From Ignelater luminosus (Eukaryota > Arthropoda > Insecta > Coleoptera > Elateridae): DNA of 64,000 nt. A program made the position numbers and the translations under genes. Numbering within the stretch: the stretch's first letter is position 1; the number at the start of each line of letters is the position of its first letter. Shown here in pieces: positions 34,021 through 45,450 of this stretch. The notes under the pieces are model-generated. The model made no database searches and was not told the origin of the DNA. It saw only the letters and a list, made by a program, of their open reading frames with translations. The stretch spans positions 37,553 through 101,552 of the forward strand of contig VTPC01090551.1 of NCBI GenBank assembly GCA_011009095.1, given 5' to 3'.

Positions 34021-34332
34021 ATTTCAACTTAATCAGCTTTTAAATACTTTTTCAACTGCTTATTATTAAGAAGCAATTTAATAGAAATTAAAATGAATTC
34101 TTTCTTCTGACGGGAAATAACTTTATATATAAAGAATAAAAGAAAAGCGCCGAAAAAGAAAAAAAGAGCTCGAGAAGAAAAAAGAGGCATAAAAATAAAT
34201 CCTTGTTTGAATTCGTCACCAGGCGCAATCAAAATGGGTGAAATTGTTTTCACAAAAATTTTCTCGATCGTCTAGGGGTTTTCTTTACTCTTTCGAACGT
34301 TTTCGCAGAAGTAAAATAATAATATAACTTAC

Positions 34333-34398
34333 CAAATGTTTGTTATAACATTCAATAAGTTCTTCCAATGAAGGATGATACAGTTTCGATCAACTCAC
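34333..34398 (-). other. Candidate 66-base exon with strong splice sites
   Basis: On the minus strand a long pyrimidine-rich run ending TTTGTTTGCAG precedes the segment, and TTTG|GTAAGTTAT follows it. Both sites are near consensus. Frame 0 contains an early TGA, after which it reads SKLYHPSLEELIECYNKHL. The other two frames also contain a stop if the first AG is used. An alternative AG five bases inside would leave one frame fully open. It could be an untranslated or alternative exon, or chance. No partner exons can be identified here. Confidence 0.3.
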
Positions 34399-34825
34399 CT
34401 GCAAACAAAAGAAGAATAGAATTATTAATAATGTCAGGTTTTCATGGCTTACTATTCTAATTAACAACGATTATGTATACAGCACAAAATTTATAAAGTT
34501 TTCCATGTACACAATCTCAATAAGTTTACAACACATGTGATAAACATAATTGCATTGTAACCTACTCTCACTTTTGAACTAAAAAAAATAAACATAAAAT
34601 AATTTATGATGAAATGGGTGATATTGTTTGATGTCTTTTACAATTTAATTACAATTCAATCTAATTTTAAGGCAACAAAAATCTTTAAATTGATTTTAAT
34701 ATGGCAACTTTACATTCTGTCAAAAACATCACGATGCAACTTGTTAATCTGCAATCAGGATTGTTCTCGTCTTATCTTCTTTATAGCCTTATAAAAAACA
34801 ATTTTTTCCATGGCATGAGTTGATA

Positions 34826-35709
34826 TGCAGTGTGTCCACATTTCGATGCTCACTATTGGGATCTCGGAAACTGTAAGAGATACGAAGTCGGTTAAATTAG
34901 AAAAGATTTGGCTATTTTGGAGATCAGTTTACTTGTGCTTTTGTTTTTTCAAAAAAGTTCACGACTTACTAGATATTTGCTAAAAACAAAATTATCTTAT
35001 TTTTCTTTAAGTAAAATATCTCAGGAACGAGCAAAGATAGAAAAGAACAGCAAAGAGGGTGTTTCAGAGAATTTACTCTGAAACGCAAAAAAATTATTTT
35101 CGCAATTGTTTTTTGTTTTACTTCGGGGGTGAAACGTAAACCCAAACTTTTTCAATGACACGCCTACTTGATTTCCATATTACTGAACTGCACGCCTTCT
35201 TAAATGCTTTTCAGTGATACATGATTTGACAAAGCTATTCTTTTGTTATACCGAGTTATGAAGTGAAAATCATTTTTCATCGTAGTGTACCATGACATCT
35301 AACACACAAAGTCGTGGAGTTTTATCAAAGAAATTCATTTGTTATGCAAAAATTGCTAAAACAAAATAAATACGCATTTGTAGGGATTAGCTGCTTATTT
35401 GATGCTATCTGTGAATGCTCAGTTAAGTATCTTAAAAGCGTCTTTTGTTTAGTTTTAGCAATTGTTACATAACAAAGGTAATTTATCTGACAAAAATCAA
35501 TGATTTTTATACGTTTAAAGCCATGGCACACTAAGTGGGAAATTTCGTTTTTTAGCAAATATCTAGTAAGCCGTGAACTGTTTTGAAAAAACAAAAGCAT
35601 AAGTAAACTGATCTCCAAAATAGCCAAAACTTTTCTAATTTAACCGACTTCGTATCTCTTACAATTTCCCAGATCTTAATAGTTAGCATCTTAATGTAGA
35701 CACACTGCA
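34826..35709. mobile_element. Foldback/MITE-like DNA element with about 180-bp inverted ends
   Basis: The left end (TGCAGTGTGTCCACATTT, 34826 onward) and right end (ending AGACACACTGCA at 35709) are inverted copies for roughly 180 bases. They include GTAAGAGATACGAAGTCGGT and its complement near 35646-35665. TA lies directly outside both ends (34824-34825 and 35710-35711), the target duplication typical of the Tc1/mariner superfamily. No transposase is encoded; the 100-codon minus-strand frame over the right arm is a by-product. A perfect hairpin (GTTTCAGAG / CTCTGAAAC, 6-base loop) sits at 35062-35085. The element is non-autonomous; a related half copy lies at 45239. Confidence 0.88.
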
Positions 35710-35711
35710 TA

Positions 35712-36610
35712 CAACTGCTTTAATCCTTTAATTTTAATTTTCTTTCTTTTCTGTTGACGTTACATGACGTAATACGTAATTTCGAATTAGTAATCTGTAG
35801 GTTCTTTAGTGTCTACGAGTGTTTCGAGTGTTTTTCCCAGCTGTTTGTACGCTGAGCGTATGCCACGGATTAGCTACATCAGCAGAGCTGGTGTAGAACG
35901 TGCAAATCTTGTCATGGGTGTCATGGTGACTAGGCGCTGCACAGTGGCAATAAGACAACTGAAACTGACATTAAACACGCCAGGCATCACTTTGTTTACT
36001 AGACGAACACGCTTTAAGAAATTCTGCCATAGGCGTCAAATACCATAGCATCTGCCGTGGCTGGTTATGATAGACAGTGGAAGTGTCCTCAATTACAAGT
36101 AAATTCAAAACCGAATAATATTAAAAAATCTTCTGGTGACAGAAAGCTCGATATACCTTTGGGGCCCAAAAACCGTCTGAATGATTGATTTTCAATTTGT
36201 TTGGATTCAATAAAACTTTAGTTAGATGAGATCAGCTCAAGGTAACAAAGCATTTGATACAGTTCATCTTTCAAGTCGCGGTTCTCTCAATCTTGATTTA
36301 ATGATCAGACCTCGATTTAAGAAGTTTCAGTATCTTTGAGTTAGTTACTTTCAGGTTAGCTCTGATAAATGTCCTGACAAATTCAGAATCTATGAACCTA
36401 CTCTATCTATATAAAACACATTGCAACTGTTAACCAAGAATTGCAAAAAAATCTAACTTACAAAGTCTTCTTATTAGAAACGGAGATTGCAATAGTAGCC
36501 CTCGATTATCTAAAATCAGAATTTTTGACAATCTTTTGTATTCAACTCTACACCAAAAATTAACTAGATTGCCAGGAGAGGAATACACGGCGGGTTCCTG
36601 GCTAAAAGAT
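35712..36610. other. AT-rich DNA, no gene recognised
   Basis: The open frame at 35809-36048 (79 codons) has balanced composition but no recognised domain. A TIR-like AGTAGCCCTCGATTATC at 36494 resembles the transposon end at 36614. Confidence 0.45.
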
Positions 36611-36719
36611 GTACAGTAGAGCATCGATTATCCGAACATTTGTCAACCGAATTTTTTTATTTCAGTTAGGATTACGACATGCAGCAGAGAAGCAAAGGTG
36701 AGCCAATATAAGGTCCCAT

Positions 36720-37930
36720 ACTTTCTGAAAACACTCTTTTACTGAACCAAAAACTAGGAGCTGACTTACATTGAGACATGGGCATACAACTAGACTTGGC
36801 AAGTGAAAAACTCTGCAAATCGTGAGAATGCGGAAGAGTTTAAGAAAAAATTTGCAGATTTTATTGCGGTGAATAAGTATGACTTAGAAAATGTGTATAA
36901 AGCCGACGATAATAGACTGAACTGGAAAAGTTTGCCACAAAAATCGTTAGTGTCAAGGCAAGGACAATCTGCTGCAAGTTTCAAAGTTAATAAAGAACGT
37001 GTCACTATCACGATAATGGTAATGCAACTGGTTCTCACAGACTAAAACTTACAATGATAGGGCAAGCGAAAAAACGTTGTTTCAAAAATATAAATGTAGG
37101 CAATCTACCTGTTGTGTACTTGTCTCAAAAGAATACCTGAATGAATGTACAGTAAGATCATTATTGCTTGTCCAAAAAAAATTGTTTTCCGCAGGTGATG
37201 TTATCTATATTTGATTCCGTTTGCTGTCATTTACTTATTGGCCACTAAGAAATTCTTTTTGTAATGCCACCCGGAAAACACTTCTGCTTAAGCGGTTGCC
37301 TACTGTTTGAAACAAATAATTTTTAAAGAATGAGGTACGGCAAACATAAACGCGCCGATCGTCATCCGATAACATTCGTCCTTACTCGGTTTCGTCGCCA
37401 ACTTCACATTAAAATAAAAATTTAATAACGACTGTGGAAAGTAATATCGTCTGGACAAACAATAATGATCTTACTGTAGAATCATTCAAAAATTGGTTCA
37501 AAGATGTTTTTGTTCCCTCCACGTCACAGTTACCTACAGTTGATAATTTTGATGTTGTTTTTCTCCCACCTAATGTTACTTCGCTTGTACAGCCGTAAAA
37601 TGTTTTTGCGCCGCTTGCTAGTTCATGAAAACGAAGACTACCGAAATGACACGCAAATAGAACTTGCAAGACTATGCTTGCATGGCAGCAGAAGCATGGG
37701 AGAATGTCAAGACCGAGACATTGCTTCAATCATGGAGAAAATTATTGCCTCAATCGGAGACCGAAATGGCAACCGACATCAACCATGAACCATCTGCCAA
37801 GGACATTTTGAAACTCGCAACAAATGTTCTTGATTTCCATCAGTGCGAGGAAGAAGACGTAAGAGAATAGTTGCAAATCGATTCGGAAGACCCAGGTTTT
37901 CATTTGCTTACGGATGATAAAACCGAATAA
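36720..37930 (+). pseudogene. Jerky/Tigger-like DDE transposase
   Basis: The plus strand shows the DNA-binding-domain end (GIQLDLASEKL near 36782) and then NAEEFKKKFADFI. VYKADDNRLNWKSLPQKSLV follows at 36894-36955, with the first catalytic Asp region retained. Next are [14 protein letters not shown] residues in a new frame, then [10 protein letters not shown] near 37100-37130. After the nested MITE come ESFKNWFKDVFVP and FDVVFLPPNVTSLVQP (37479-37599), then MAAEAWENVKTETLLQSWRK and FHQCEEEDVRE to about 37870. The LLLDNAPSH block with the second Asp and the DQG block are deleted, so the protein is catalytically dead. Many frameshifts are present. Confidence 0.85.
37150..37476. mobile_element. 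327-bp MITE nested in the transposase relic
   Basis: The ends are inverted copies over 24 bases with one mismatch: CAGTAAGATCATTATTG at 37150 and its complement ending TTACTG at 37476. TA flanks both sides (37148-37149, 37477-37478). Removing the element and one TA puts the transposase segments on the two sides back into one reading frame. This shows that it inserted into a previously continuous coding region. No open frame of its own has a recognisable function. Confidence 0.88.
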
Positions 37931-37940
37931 AAATGAGAAA

Positions 37941-38685
37941 GAACCAGAAAATATAGATGAAGTCAATGGTGGTGGTGATGTGGAAAATGCAAGCACTTAA
38001 CAGCGTGATCATGTGGGCTGAAGCACAACAAGAGTTGGGGGGGTTATCAACTGCTTCAATTAAAACGCCTACAAACTTTAGCTGCTACAAAGAGAACAGC
38101 TGCGAAAAGTCAATTACTAATTATTTTTAAAAAGTTTAATTCATGATTTGTATCAAGACGACGAGCTCATTGCTTTCAGAATACATACATATAAATGTGA
38201 CTGTAACTAGAAATAGATTAACACTAGTTTACCTAGTTTTACGCCCGAGATATTGTGGTTTTTACCATTTTTTTCAAAAATCTCCTCAAGATATCCAACG
38301 AATCGTTGAGCTCTACTCTCCTATGCTAAGAGGCAGAAGTACCAAGTATCAAGTGCCAGCAGAGAAGCCTGCTTTAAATTTTAAATATTTATTGCCACTA
38401 CTCGTAATTCGGAAGCGCGCCTCTTGCTGCGGAAATAAAAATATCTTAGAAGGGCCAAATACCTTATTTCTCGATAATAAAGTGAAAAAAAAAATTATCA
38501 GAAAGCTTTGAAGAACAAGCTAGTATCAGGTAATGAAATATTTGCACAAAATCTGTTATCTAGCCTACAGCTGCAAAATGATTAACGAATCCACAAGAAC
38601 ATTCATTGCTTGAACAGATTTAGAAACTCACCTGTTTACGTTACTAGAAAGTCTTGGAACAACTAAGAATCGATAGGAATGTGAA
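37941..38685. other. No gene recognised
   Basis: The 122-codon plus-strand open frame at 38143-38511 has phrases such as QDIQRIVELYSPMLRGR but I cannot match it to a family. It lies between two transposon relics and may be part of another one. Confidence 0.4.
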
Positions 38686-38689
38686 CCAA

Positions 38690-39300
38690 GAAGTTCCAGT
38701 TTAACTCGTGAAGGGGAAACCTAGTACACACTTCCTGCAGTGTGCGCAGGAAAAGAAGAACTTTGTAGCAACAAAAAAATCCAAATATGCACAGACAGTC
38801 AGACTTCCTGAAGGGTTTAGCTAAGCCGAAGGTAACAGCTAGACAACTAGTATGGGAATGCCTTAAATAACTAAACAGACTAATCAGACCACAGTGAAAC
38901 TAATCTGGGTACCAGAACACTAGGGAATTGAAGGTAACGCCAGAAAGCTGATGAAGTGATAAAGATCTTGATCTAGAACCTGCTCCAAAAGAACCAAAAA
39001 AAACACACAAAAAGTTCCAGATACGTAAGCCATGCTTACATTAAGCAGGAATCGGTTACGAATAGTAGTAGGATACCTTTCAGGGCATGCACCTATAAAT
39101 GCACGTGTATCATGCAGATCTACAATGCAGGATTTGCAATAAGGGGCCAGAAACAGTTCAAGAGAAATGGAACGAAGTTCGTTTAACACTCACCCAATCA
39201 AGGACCTGTAAAGACTACTAAAGAGAACTCGAGTGCTGGGATGGGTGCATTAGAATTAATGGAAGTGGCACAATAAGCGAATTGGTTACAGTGCACTGGG
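38690..39300 (+). pseudogene. LINE RNase H domain fragment
   Basis: Segments in order: IQICTDSQTS (38779-38808), the strand with the catalytic Asp-Ser of RNase H; VTARQLVWECL near 38850; LIWVPEHXGIEGNARK (38900-38945) matching the conserved VPGHxGIxGNExAD motif; then GHAPINARV and, in a new frame, CRICNKGPETVQ (39080-39160). The last resembles the cysteine region that follows RNase H in Jockey/I-type elements. Stops and frameshifts are frequent, so it is dead. I cannot find RT upstream. Confidence 0.72.
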
Positions 39301-39885
39301 TAACCGGACAGCTCCCAAGGAAAGAAAAAAACTGAGAAAACTACAATGAGCACTATGATGCTGATCATAACGATTGCTCTTTGTGATGACGGAAAGAAGA
39401 TAACTAAAATAATTTTAAAGAAACTTGTCAACGCCATTCTAAGCACGATGTAAAAAAAGGTAGAAAAGACTGTCGGGATGTAATGGAAAATTTGGCATCG
39501 CTGAACTAGTTTGAGGTTGGATTTTGAGATGTCAAAAGTAGCTCAGGAAGTATGATACTGGGAAAAGATAGATTATAGAGAAATAAGAAAGAAAGACACA
39601 GAAATATTAGAATCCGCTTCTCTACCTTTAGTGTCCGTGATGCAATGAGAGCTAAAATAAGTCATTGTAAAGTTTAACAATAAGTTATTCGAGATGCAGT
39701 TGGCAGCATGATCAGCTATCTTGGTGGAGTTTAAAAGGAAGCAACGTGACAATATCTAGCGAGATCTAGTGTTGAATTGTGAAGCCTTTTAAGTCTAATA
39801 TTAGACTATTTGTGTATAAATGCACGTCCTCAATTATCGCTTCTACCCCTAATTCATGCCCACGGCTTCCAACTAGAGCCTAGTA
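39301..39885. other. No gene recognised
   Basis: Nothing identifiable; may include the decayed tail of the preceding LINE. Confidence 0.45.
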
Positions 39886-39887
39886 TG

Positions 39888-41040
39888 GTAAGTAGTAGTA
39901 GTAGTTTAAGGTTGTTTCCCCACCGGAGGCGGAAGGCCGTTTTAAGTCCCTATTGGGTATTCTTCAGCCTAGATGGTGATGATTTCTTGAGTGAGGTAAA
40001 ATCTGTTCTTCATTCATGTTGGTATTCGGAAAGGTAGCTTTCGTCTGGTTTCTTCAACACTCTATCGCTGTAGTCGCAGCGCAGTGGTGGAGTAGGGCCG
40101 ATCGCAGTATACTTAAAGTGGCGTAGGCTGTAGCGAATTTATGGTAAATAGCTGGGCGGCGCTTATTGTACCTGAAGCCGATGTTAGTGGGCGGTCCTTA
40201 GTGGCCGTGGTTGTTGGCATACCATTGAAGGGCATTTTTCTTCGGCGAGAAATTGACTTTGCTTGCTGATGTTGGTTTAGGGCGTCGGTTACTTGCGGGA
40301 GGTGCGGGTGCGGCTTGACGCATCGATGGATGTCTTGAGGCGGTGTTGTGGCGTCTAGGCGAAGCTTTTGTTGTAGAGGTCATTGACCTCTATGTGGATG
40401 AATTTGTTGTTATTGTTGTTTGGTGCCCACAACCGAGATGGTGACGTGCCGATGTATTTGGATGATTGAGAAGGGGGCGATGGATATGTTCAGATACCCA
40501 ACGGCTGTCGCGGCGGTGTTGATTCTGGTGGTCAGATGATAGTGAAGGAGTGAACAACGGTCGCAGAAGAACTTTGCACTCGCAAAATGTTGGTGGTGAT
40601 GATGCGGCATACAAATGGTTTTCAGGGCTACACTCTGCTCGCGCGATGTAGGGGGGGAGCTCGGTCGTTGGGCACAAACGGAGACAGTGGCAAAAGGGGC
40701 TTAAAGAGACTTCGAGGCCGCAAACATACTAACGCCGCGGCCCGGGGCGAGTTTGGAGTGCGGACGCTCGGGAGAGCACGTAAAATCAAGGCTCGCAGCA
40801 GTAGTTGCGCTTCCGCTTCTAGGCAACGACGTACGCGGGTGGCTCCGGGGACCTGCGCGACCTCGATAGTTAAGTAGCCCCGCTTGGAAGGCCGGCGCCA
40901 ATACTACCTTCGCCCCCAAAAAACGAAGGGGAATGCGCGTAGGCCGGGCGTTTCTGATACAGGCCAGTGCGAACATTGGTTAAGAACCGGGAGGAACCAC
41001 TGCCGAAGTCGGCCTTCAACTGATGGTAAATAAAGGGCGA
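39888..41040. other. GC-rich island of unknown origin
   Basis: The hand count is 71 of 120 G+C in 40681-40800, against about a third in typical parts of the window. It starts at an AGT trinucleotide run (39890-39905) followed by CCCCACCGGAGGCGGAAGG. Several overlapping open frames of 61-96 codons occur on both strands. On the minus strand the frames 40701-40976, 40390-40677 and 40198-40383 follow one another but have no domain I recognise. With the trinucleotide run at one end, a minus-strand retroelement with a TAC-repeat tail is possible. An exonic or CpG-type host segment is the alternative. Confidence 0.45.
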
Positions 41041-41219
41041 ACACAGTAAAATTGGAGCATCAACATTATTTTAGTTATAAGAGCTCAAATAGTGGGACAA
41101 ACTAGCTAGTGATAATCCGAATTTATCCAGCTCGCTAAGAAGGTAGATCTTCCGAATTGTATGGGTATTGAAAACGTACAGGGAACGTCTAACGACAGAA
41201 AAATCCGGAAGTGGAGGTG

Positions 41220-41945
41220 AACATGGTATGATCAACCGTAAAAAGGAACGAAAGGTATTACAGATATTAGCAGATAATCCCAAGATCTCGTCGCGAGATG
41301 TGCCCAGTACAAAAGGTTAAAATACGAGCAGGTTTAGAAAGTTTTCAAGCTCAAGTTGTTCCGGATCGGAATGCAAAGCTGTACGGCATGCTGACACAAT
41401 ACCAATGTTTGGTGATAGATGACGAAGCCTATTGCTTTGCCAACTTCAATTACATTGTCGGCCAATCTTGTTTATATTGCTCACTGTCATCAGGATGCTC
41501 CAGAAGAATGCAAAATCAAGTCTAAGACAAACAAATTTGTAATCTGACAAGCGATTTTCACTTATGGTTTAAAAAGCAGCTTGTTCCTTACCACAGCAAC
41601 CATTAATAGCAAAACATACCGGAAGGAGTGCCTGGAGAAACGTCTTCTGTCTTTCCTAAAAAAAACATGACGAGAAACCATTATTTTAGCCAGATCTGAT
41701 GTCAACAGTGTTGATTATGTTTTTAGAAAATTCAATCTGCCGAGCAGCCCTGATCTTCAGCCTATTGAACAATATTGGTCCATCGTGAAAGGAACATTAA
41801 AAAAACAGGAGAAGTAGTCCAGACTATTCAACAGTTCCGATCTAAATGGACTTGGGCATCACGAAAGGTCACTATAGAGTTTGTGCAAAAGCCTATGAAA
41901 CCAGTCTGGCTTAGAATTTATCAAATGGGTTTTAGTTTTCAAAAT
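41220..41945 (+). pseudogene. Tc1/mariner-superfamily transposase relic
   Basis: The plus strand reads FQAQVVPDRNAKLYGMLTQY then CLVIDDEAYCFANF (41340-41450), the region of the first catalytic Asp. It later reads PEGVPGETSSVFPKK-like decayed sequence, and SSPDLQPIEQYWSIVKGTLK (41738-41797). The last corresponds to the third catalytic region (xxPDLxPIExxW) of Tc1/mariner transposases. It ends FVQKPMKPVWLRIYQMGF (41880-41935). The frame breaks repeatedly and the middle catalytic segment is hard to read. Terminal repeats were not identified. The family within the superfamily is uncertain. Confidence 0.78.
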
Positions 41946-41949
41946 TAAG

Positions 41950-44900
41950 ACTAAGTGTGTTCAATCTATTTCTACAGTGATCAAACCAAGCATAAAAGTT
42001 CTTGGCTTTGAAAGACCAAGGAAGTGGGGACTACTTAAAAGAATCCAAAACTTTAAAAATAGATCATGATACAATCTGGCAAAATATGTAATAACCTACA
42101 GATGCGTTTTGCCTGCACAGCAATTGGTCCTCAAAATATATTCGTTGACTTAAAGAGACAAATGGCAAAATCTTTTATGGGGATTGTCAAGTTCGATTCA
42201 GGACATACAAATGGTTAAAAGCCAGAATAATGATAATTAGTCAATAGAATGTCCAGGTCAGTGGTTCTGGGAAGATAATTTTCAAGACAATATCAACAAG
42301 GGAAAAATGTCTCAATTCAAACTGTTCGTACCCAAAATTAACAATAGCGTGTAATCTAGATACTTATGGTACCCAAATAATCTATCAGAAAGCCTAAAAA
42401 TGGCACATTTGACGAATGCCAGTTTATTTCCGTTTTATACAAAAACAAGTTATTACTCTCTTATCCCTTCCACTTCTTTTACAAAGTAATTACTTACAAG
42501 CGATTTGCAATTACGTTATTGCGACGTATTAGAACCTAATTATACACATCTTTTACGCCGGTTTTAAAGGAAAACAACTATTTATTAGCTGTATAACCTG
42601 ATATCAGCTTGAATTATAAATCTCATTGCGACAGCTTTCATTTGTATATCATGTATCAAGACCGCGTTTAATGAGTTATACGAGCTTTAAGCAATTTTAC
42701 CATATTATCATAATAGTCGACTTAGTTAGTACTTAAAAAGTCCTACAATTAAAGTAAAAATTTATGTTTTTTACTTAATGAGAAGCTTACGAAACATTTT
42801 TAAAATTCACCGGATAACTCTAAACATTAAAACAAATGAATGTGCAGCAGGTTGCTCAAAATAAACGTTTCTAGAATACATTAGTAGAGAGATACATCAG
42901 TATACAAGTTTCGACCTTTCATATAACAACTAACATGACAGAATATTTTATCCTCCTCTTGTGTAGGTATATCTTGTGCTCGCTTAAAATTCAGAAAGAT
43001 GTAACATTTGATATCTGTATTATTATTATTTGCATTTCCATTTCCAAAATCCTTACCTATATTTACATTCTACTAAGCAGAAGGTTCGAGTTTCGTTTAT
43101 ACAAGAATGATATGATATTACAGAGTACACCTTCGAAAGTCCCAAATAAACACAGAGTCGATTTCAGATGTGAGTAATTCACAATGGATAGATATCATCG
43201 TCATTATTGTATAATACGCTGACGCAGGAAACGACTTGACAAGATGCACACACGAATCGAGATGAACAGCTGCGATGGGCATACACAATGACATTGCTAT
43301 TGACTGCTTTACCAATAGGATGTAATCGACGTGTCTTTCTATACATACGACTGCATTCTATGCAGCTTTAGGCGCCAGCATAGGTTAAACTTCTACAGCG
43401 GTCGATGCCTTTTGCTCCGTGCATTGTTTTCAGAAAACTACTACTGCTACTAGGTAAAACGCAGCGGCGCAAAAACACCAACCGGGAATAAAGACGCAAG
43501 TCGACAAGATACCCCCTTACGACTTGAAAAAGTATAGCAGAAGCAAGCATAAAAGTTGTTCACTAAATCAACAAGCTCTTGTAACTCGGCGCTTTCTCGT
43601 TGCAACTTCAAGTCGAACGAGAAGGGGAACGCAAAATTACTATCACGTCAACTGTTGTTAAGGGATTCTTGAAGATGAAAGATACAAAGCTTGTTCAGAG
43701 GGGCTCGAGAGTAATTTAGTAAAAAAAATTGAATTAGAAATTTATGTGAATTTCGGCGCTTTTTATAATAGGATCTAATACGACAAAGGAGGGTTGCCTT
43801 TTCCTAAATAAATGCGATAAGCAGTGATTGAAAAATTGTTTTAAGAAATGGAATAAGTGAATTTAGAAGAAAATGATATTTCAAACGTGAGAGGTAAGAA
43901 AAACTAACCTTCACGAACCGTCTTGCATTATACGGAGAGTTATCAAAACAAGAAATCAAAATGATAAACGACAGAAGTGAATATAACTAAGCACAAGTAT
44001 TCCTTACATAACCTAGAAGATCTTTAATCTCTTACGGTTATTCACGCGGTGTCAAGACTTTTACTTCTTCAAAAAAGCTGGATGGTGATATTGGAATTAA
44101 ATAATCTGCTGTCATCTAGATTTAATATGTGGAGTTCCAAAAGGTATCTTAGCCCAAATTTACAAGATTTATATGTCATATATTTTGCTTCAACTGTTGT
44201 CTATTTAATATGAGGAAGAGGTACTGATTTTCTTCTTGGGCCTTTTCATACTGTATAATGTGGACTTTCTGATAAGTTCACCATCATAATCATTATCTTT
44301 GGGGTTCATGCTTTATAAATCAAAACTTTCTATAAATTTCTCAGTTTTCATTATTTCGTTCTTACCAGGAATTAAAAGTCTCTTGGTTAATCTAGAAACA
44401 AAAAGAGATTTTTGGCCTTAAAACACCTCATTGACTGGACGTCTTGATGAATTTCATCTAACATTGGAAACCGTAGCTGTGCTCAGTCTGATACTGTGGT
44501 GCTGCACTTTCCTTCTTCACGGACACGAGCAATGTGTTCCTCATTCTCCAACTGGAAACGACTCCTCTAAGGCTTATAGGCTTCTCCGAGAGGAAAAAGC
44601 GTTACTTAATAATCTTATCAGTATATTTAAACCAGAGACAAAATAGAAAATGGAATTTGAGATATCGACAAGAAACGTAAGATCATGAGGTTCAAAATGC
44701 GCCCAACTGAACAATTATTATGTGATGACGTTCAACTAACAGAAATCAAACAGTTTTAAGAACTTGAAAGCCCTACGAGGTATTACTCTGTTTCAAAATA
44801 GACAAATCATAAAAAAGCTTGTCAGGTCAGTGCATACAAACCAACAATTAGACAACCATCATGAACGATAATATTTAAAAACACTGCGTCTTGTCTATCA

Positions 44901-45238
44901 AAACAAATTAATGCCCGACGTTACTATGATAAGGTCTCGATTGGTAAAAATTGTTACCATCAAATTGGGCTTGTGAAAAGAAGAAGTTAACGGAAAAATG
45001 TAAAAGGCAATAAATAGCAGCTGTGTACAAGCAAGAGTGGGCTGAATCAACATATAGCAAGAGTCGTGGCCTTACGAAGTCGATATATAAGAGAACGAAT
45101 GTGGAAAAGTATTCATAGATTACACTAGCAACCCTTTTTGATCTAATAAAACAATAAAAATAGATCCAAGCTTATGAGCTTGACTCTTCATTGGGTTTAC
45201 CCATCAATTCGGCCTTTAGACTAATGACTCGAGCAAAT
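41950..45238. other. AT-rich DNA, no gene recognised
   Basis: No recognisable domain, RNA or transposon signature. Open frames of 60-80 codons (for example 42935-43177 and 44431-44646) are unassigned. Confidence 0.5.
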
Positions 45239-45450
45239 CAGTGTGTCCAAGATAAGGATGCACAGCATGGGGATCTTGGAAACGGTAAGAGATACAGGAT
45301 CGGTTAAATGGGCTGAAAGTTGGCTATTTATAGGACCTTTTTGTTGGCGTTTGCAAAATCTAGATATCTGGGATAGTTTCAGAGATATTTAAAAACAAGT
45401 AGGTTTCTCGATTTTCGTTATTATTTTTTCTTTTATTTATTTGAAGAGAT
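45239..45450 (+). mobile_element. Half copy of the foldback element family
   Basis: It starts CAGTGTGTCC and then follows the same order as the left arm of the element at 34826: GGGATCTTGGAAACGGTAAG, GAGATAC, TCGGTTAAAT, GTTGGCTATTT. Similarity fades by about 45450. No inverted right end was found within about 2 kb downstream, so this is a solo end or truncated copy. Confidence 0.75.

Larger units (their letters stand above)
36614..37940 (+). mobile_element. Degenerate pogo/Tigger-jerky type DNA transposon
   Basis: The left end CAGTAGAGCATCGATTATCC at 36614, preceded by TA, is a typical pogo/Tigger terminal sequence. It is followed by remains of a jerky-like DDE transposase. No matching right end was found downstream, so the 3' terminus is lost or too decayed; the end given is where transposase similarity stops. 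It carries a nested MITE at 37150-37476. Confidence 0.7.

Noticed and set aside
35325..35627. 100-codon minus-strand frame
   Set aside because: It lies over the right arm of the foldback element and mirrors the left arm; it is not a gene.
37664..37870. 68-codon frame as a separate small gene
   Set aside because: Its residues (AEAWENVKTETLLQSWRK and onward) are the C-terminal part of the jerky-like transposase.
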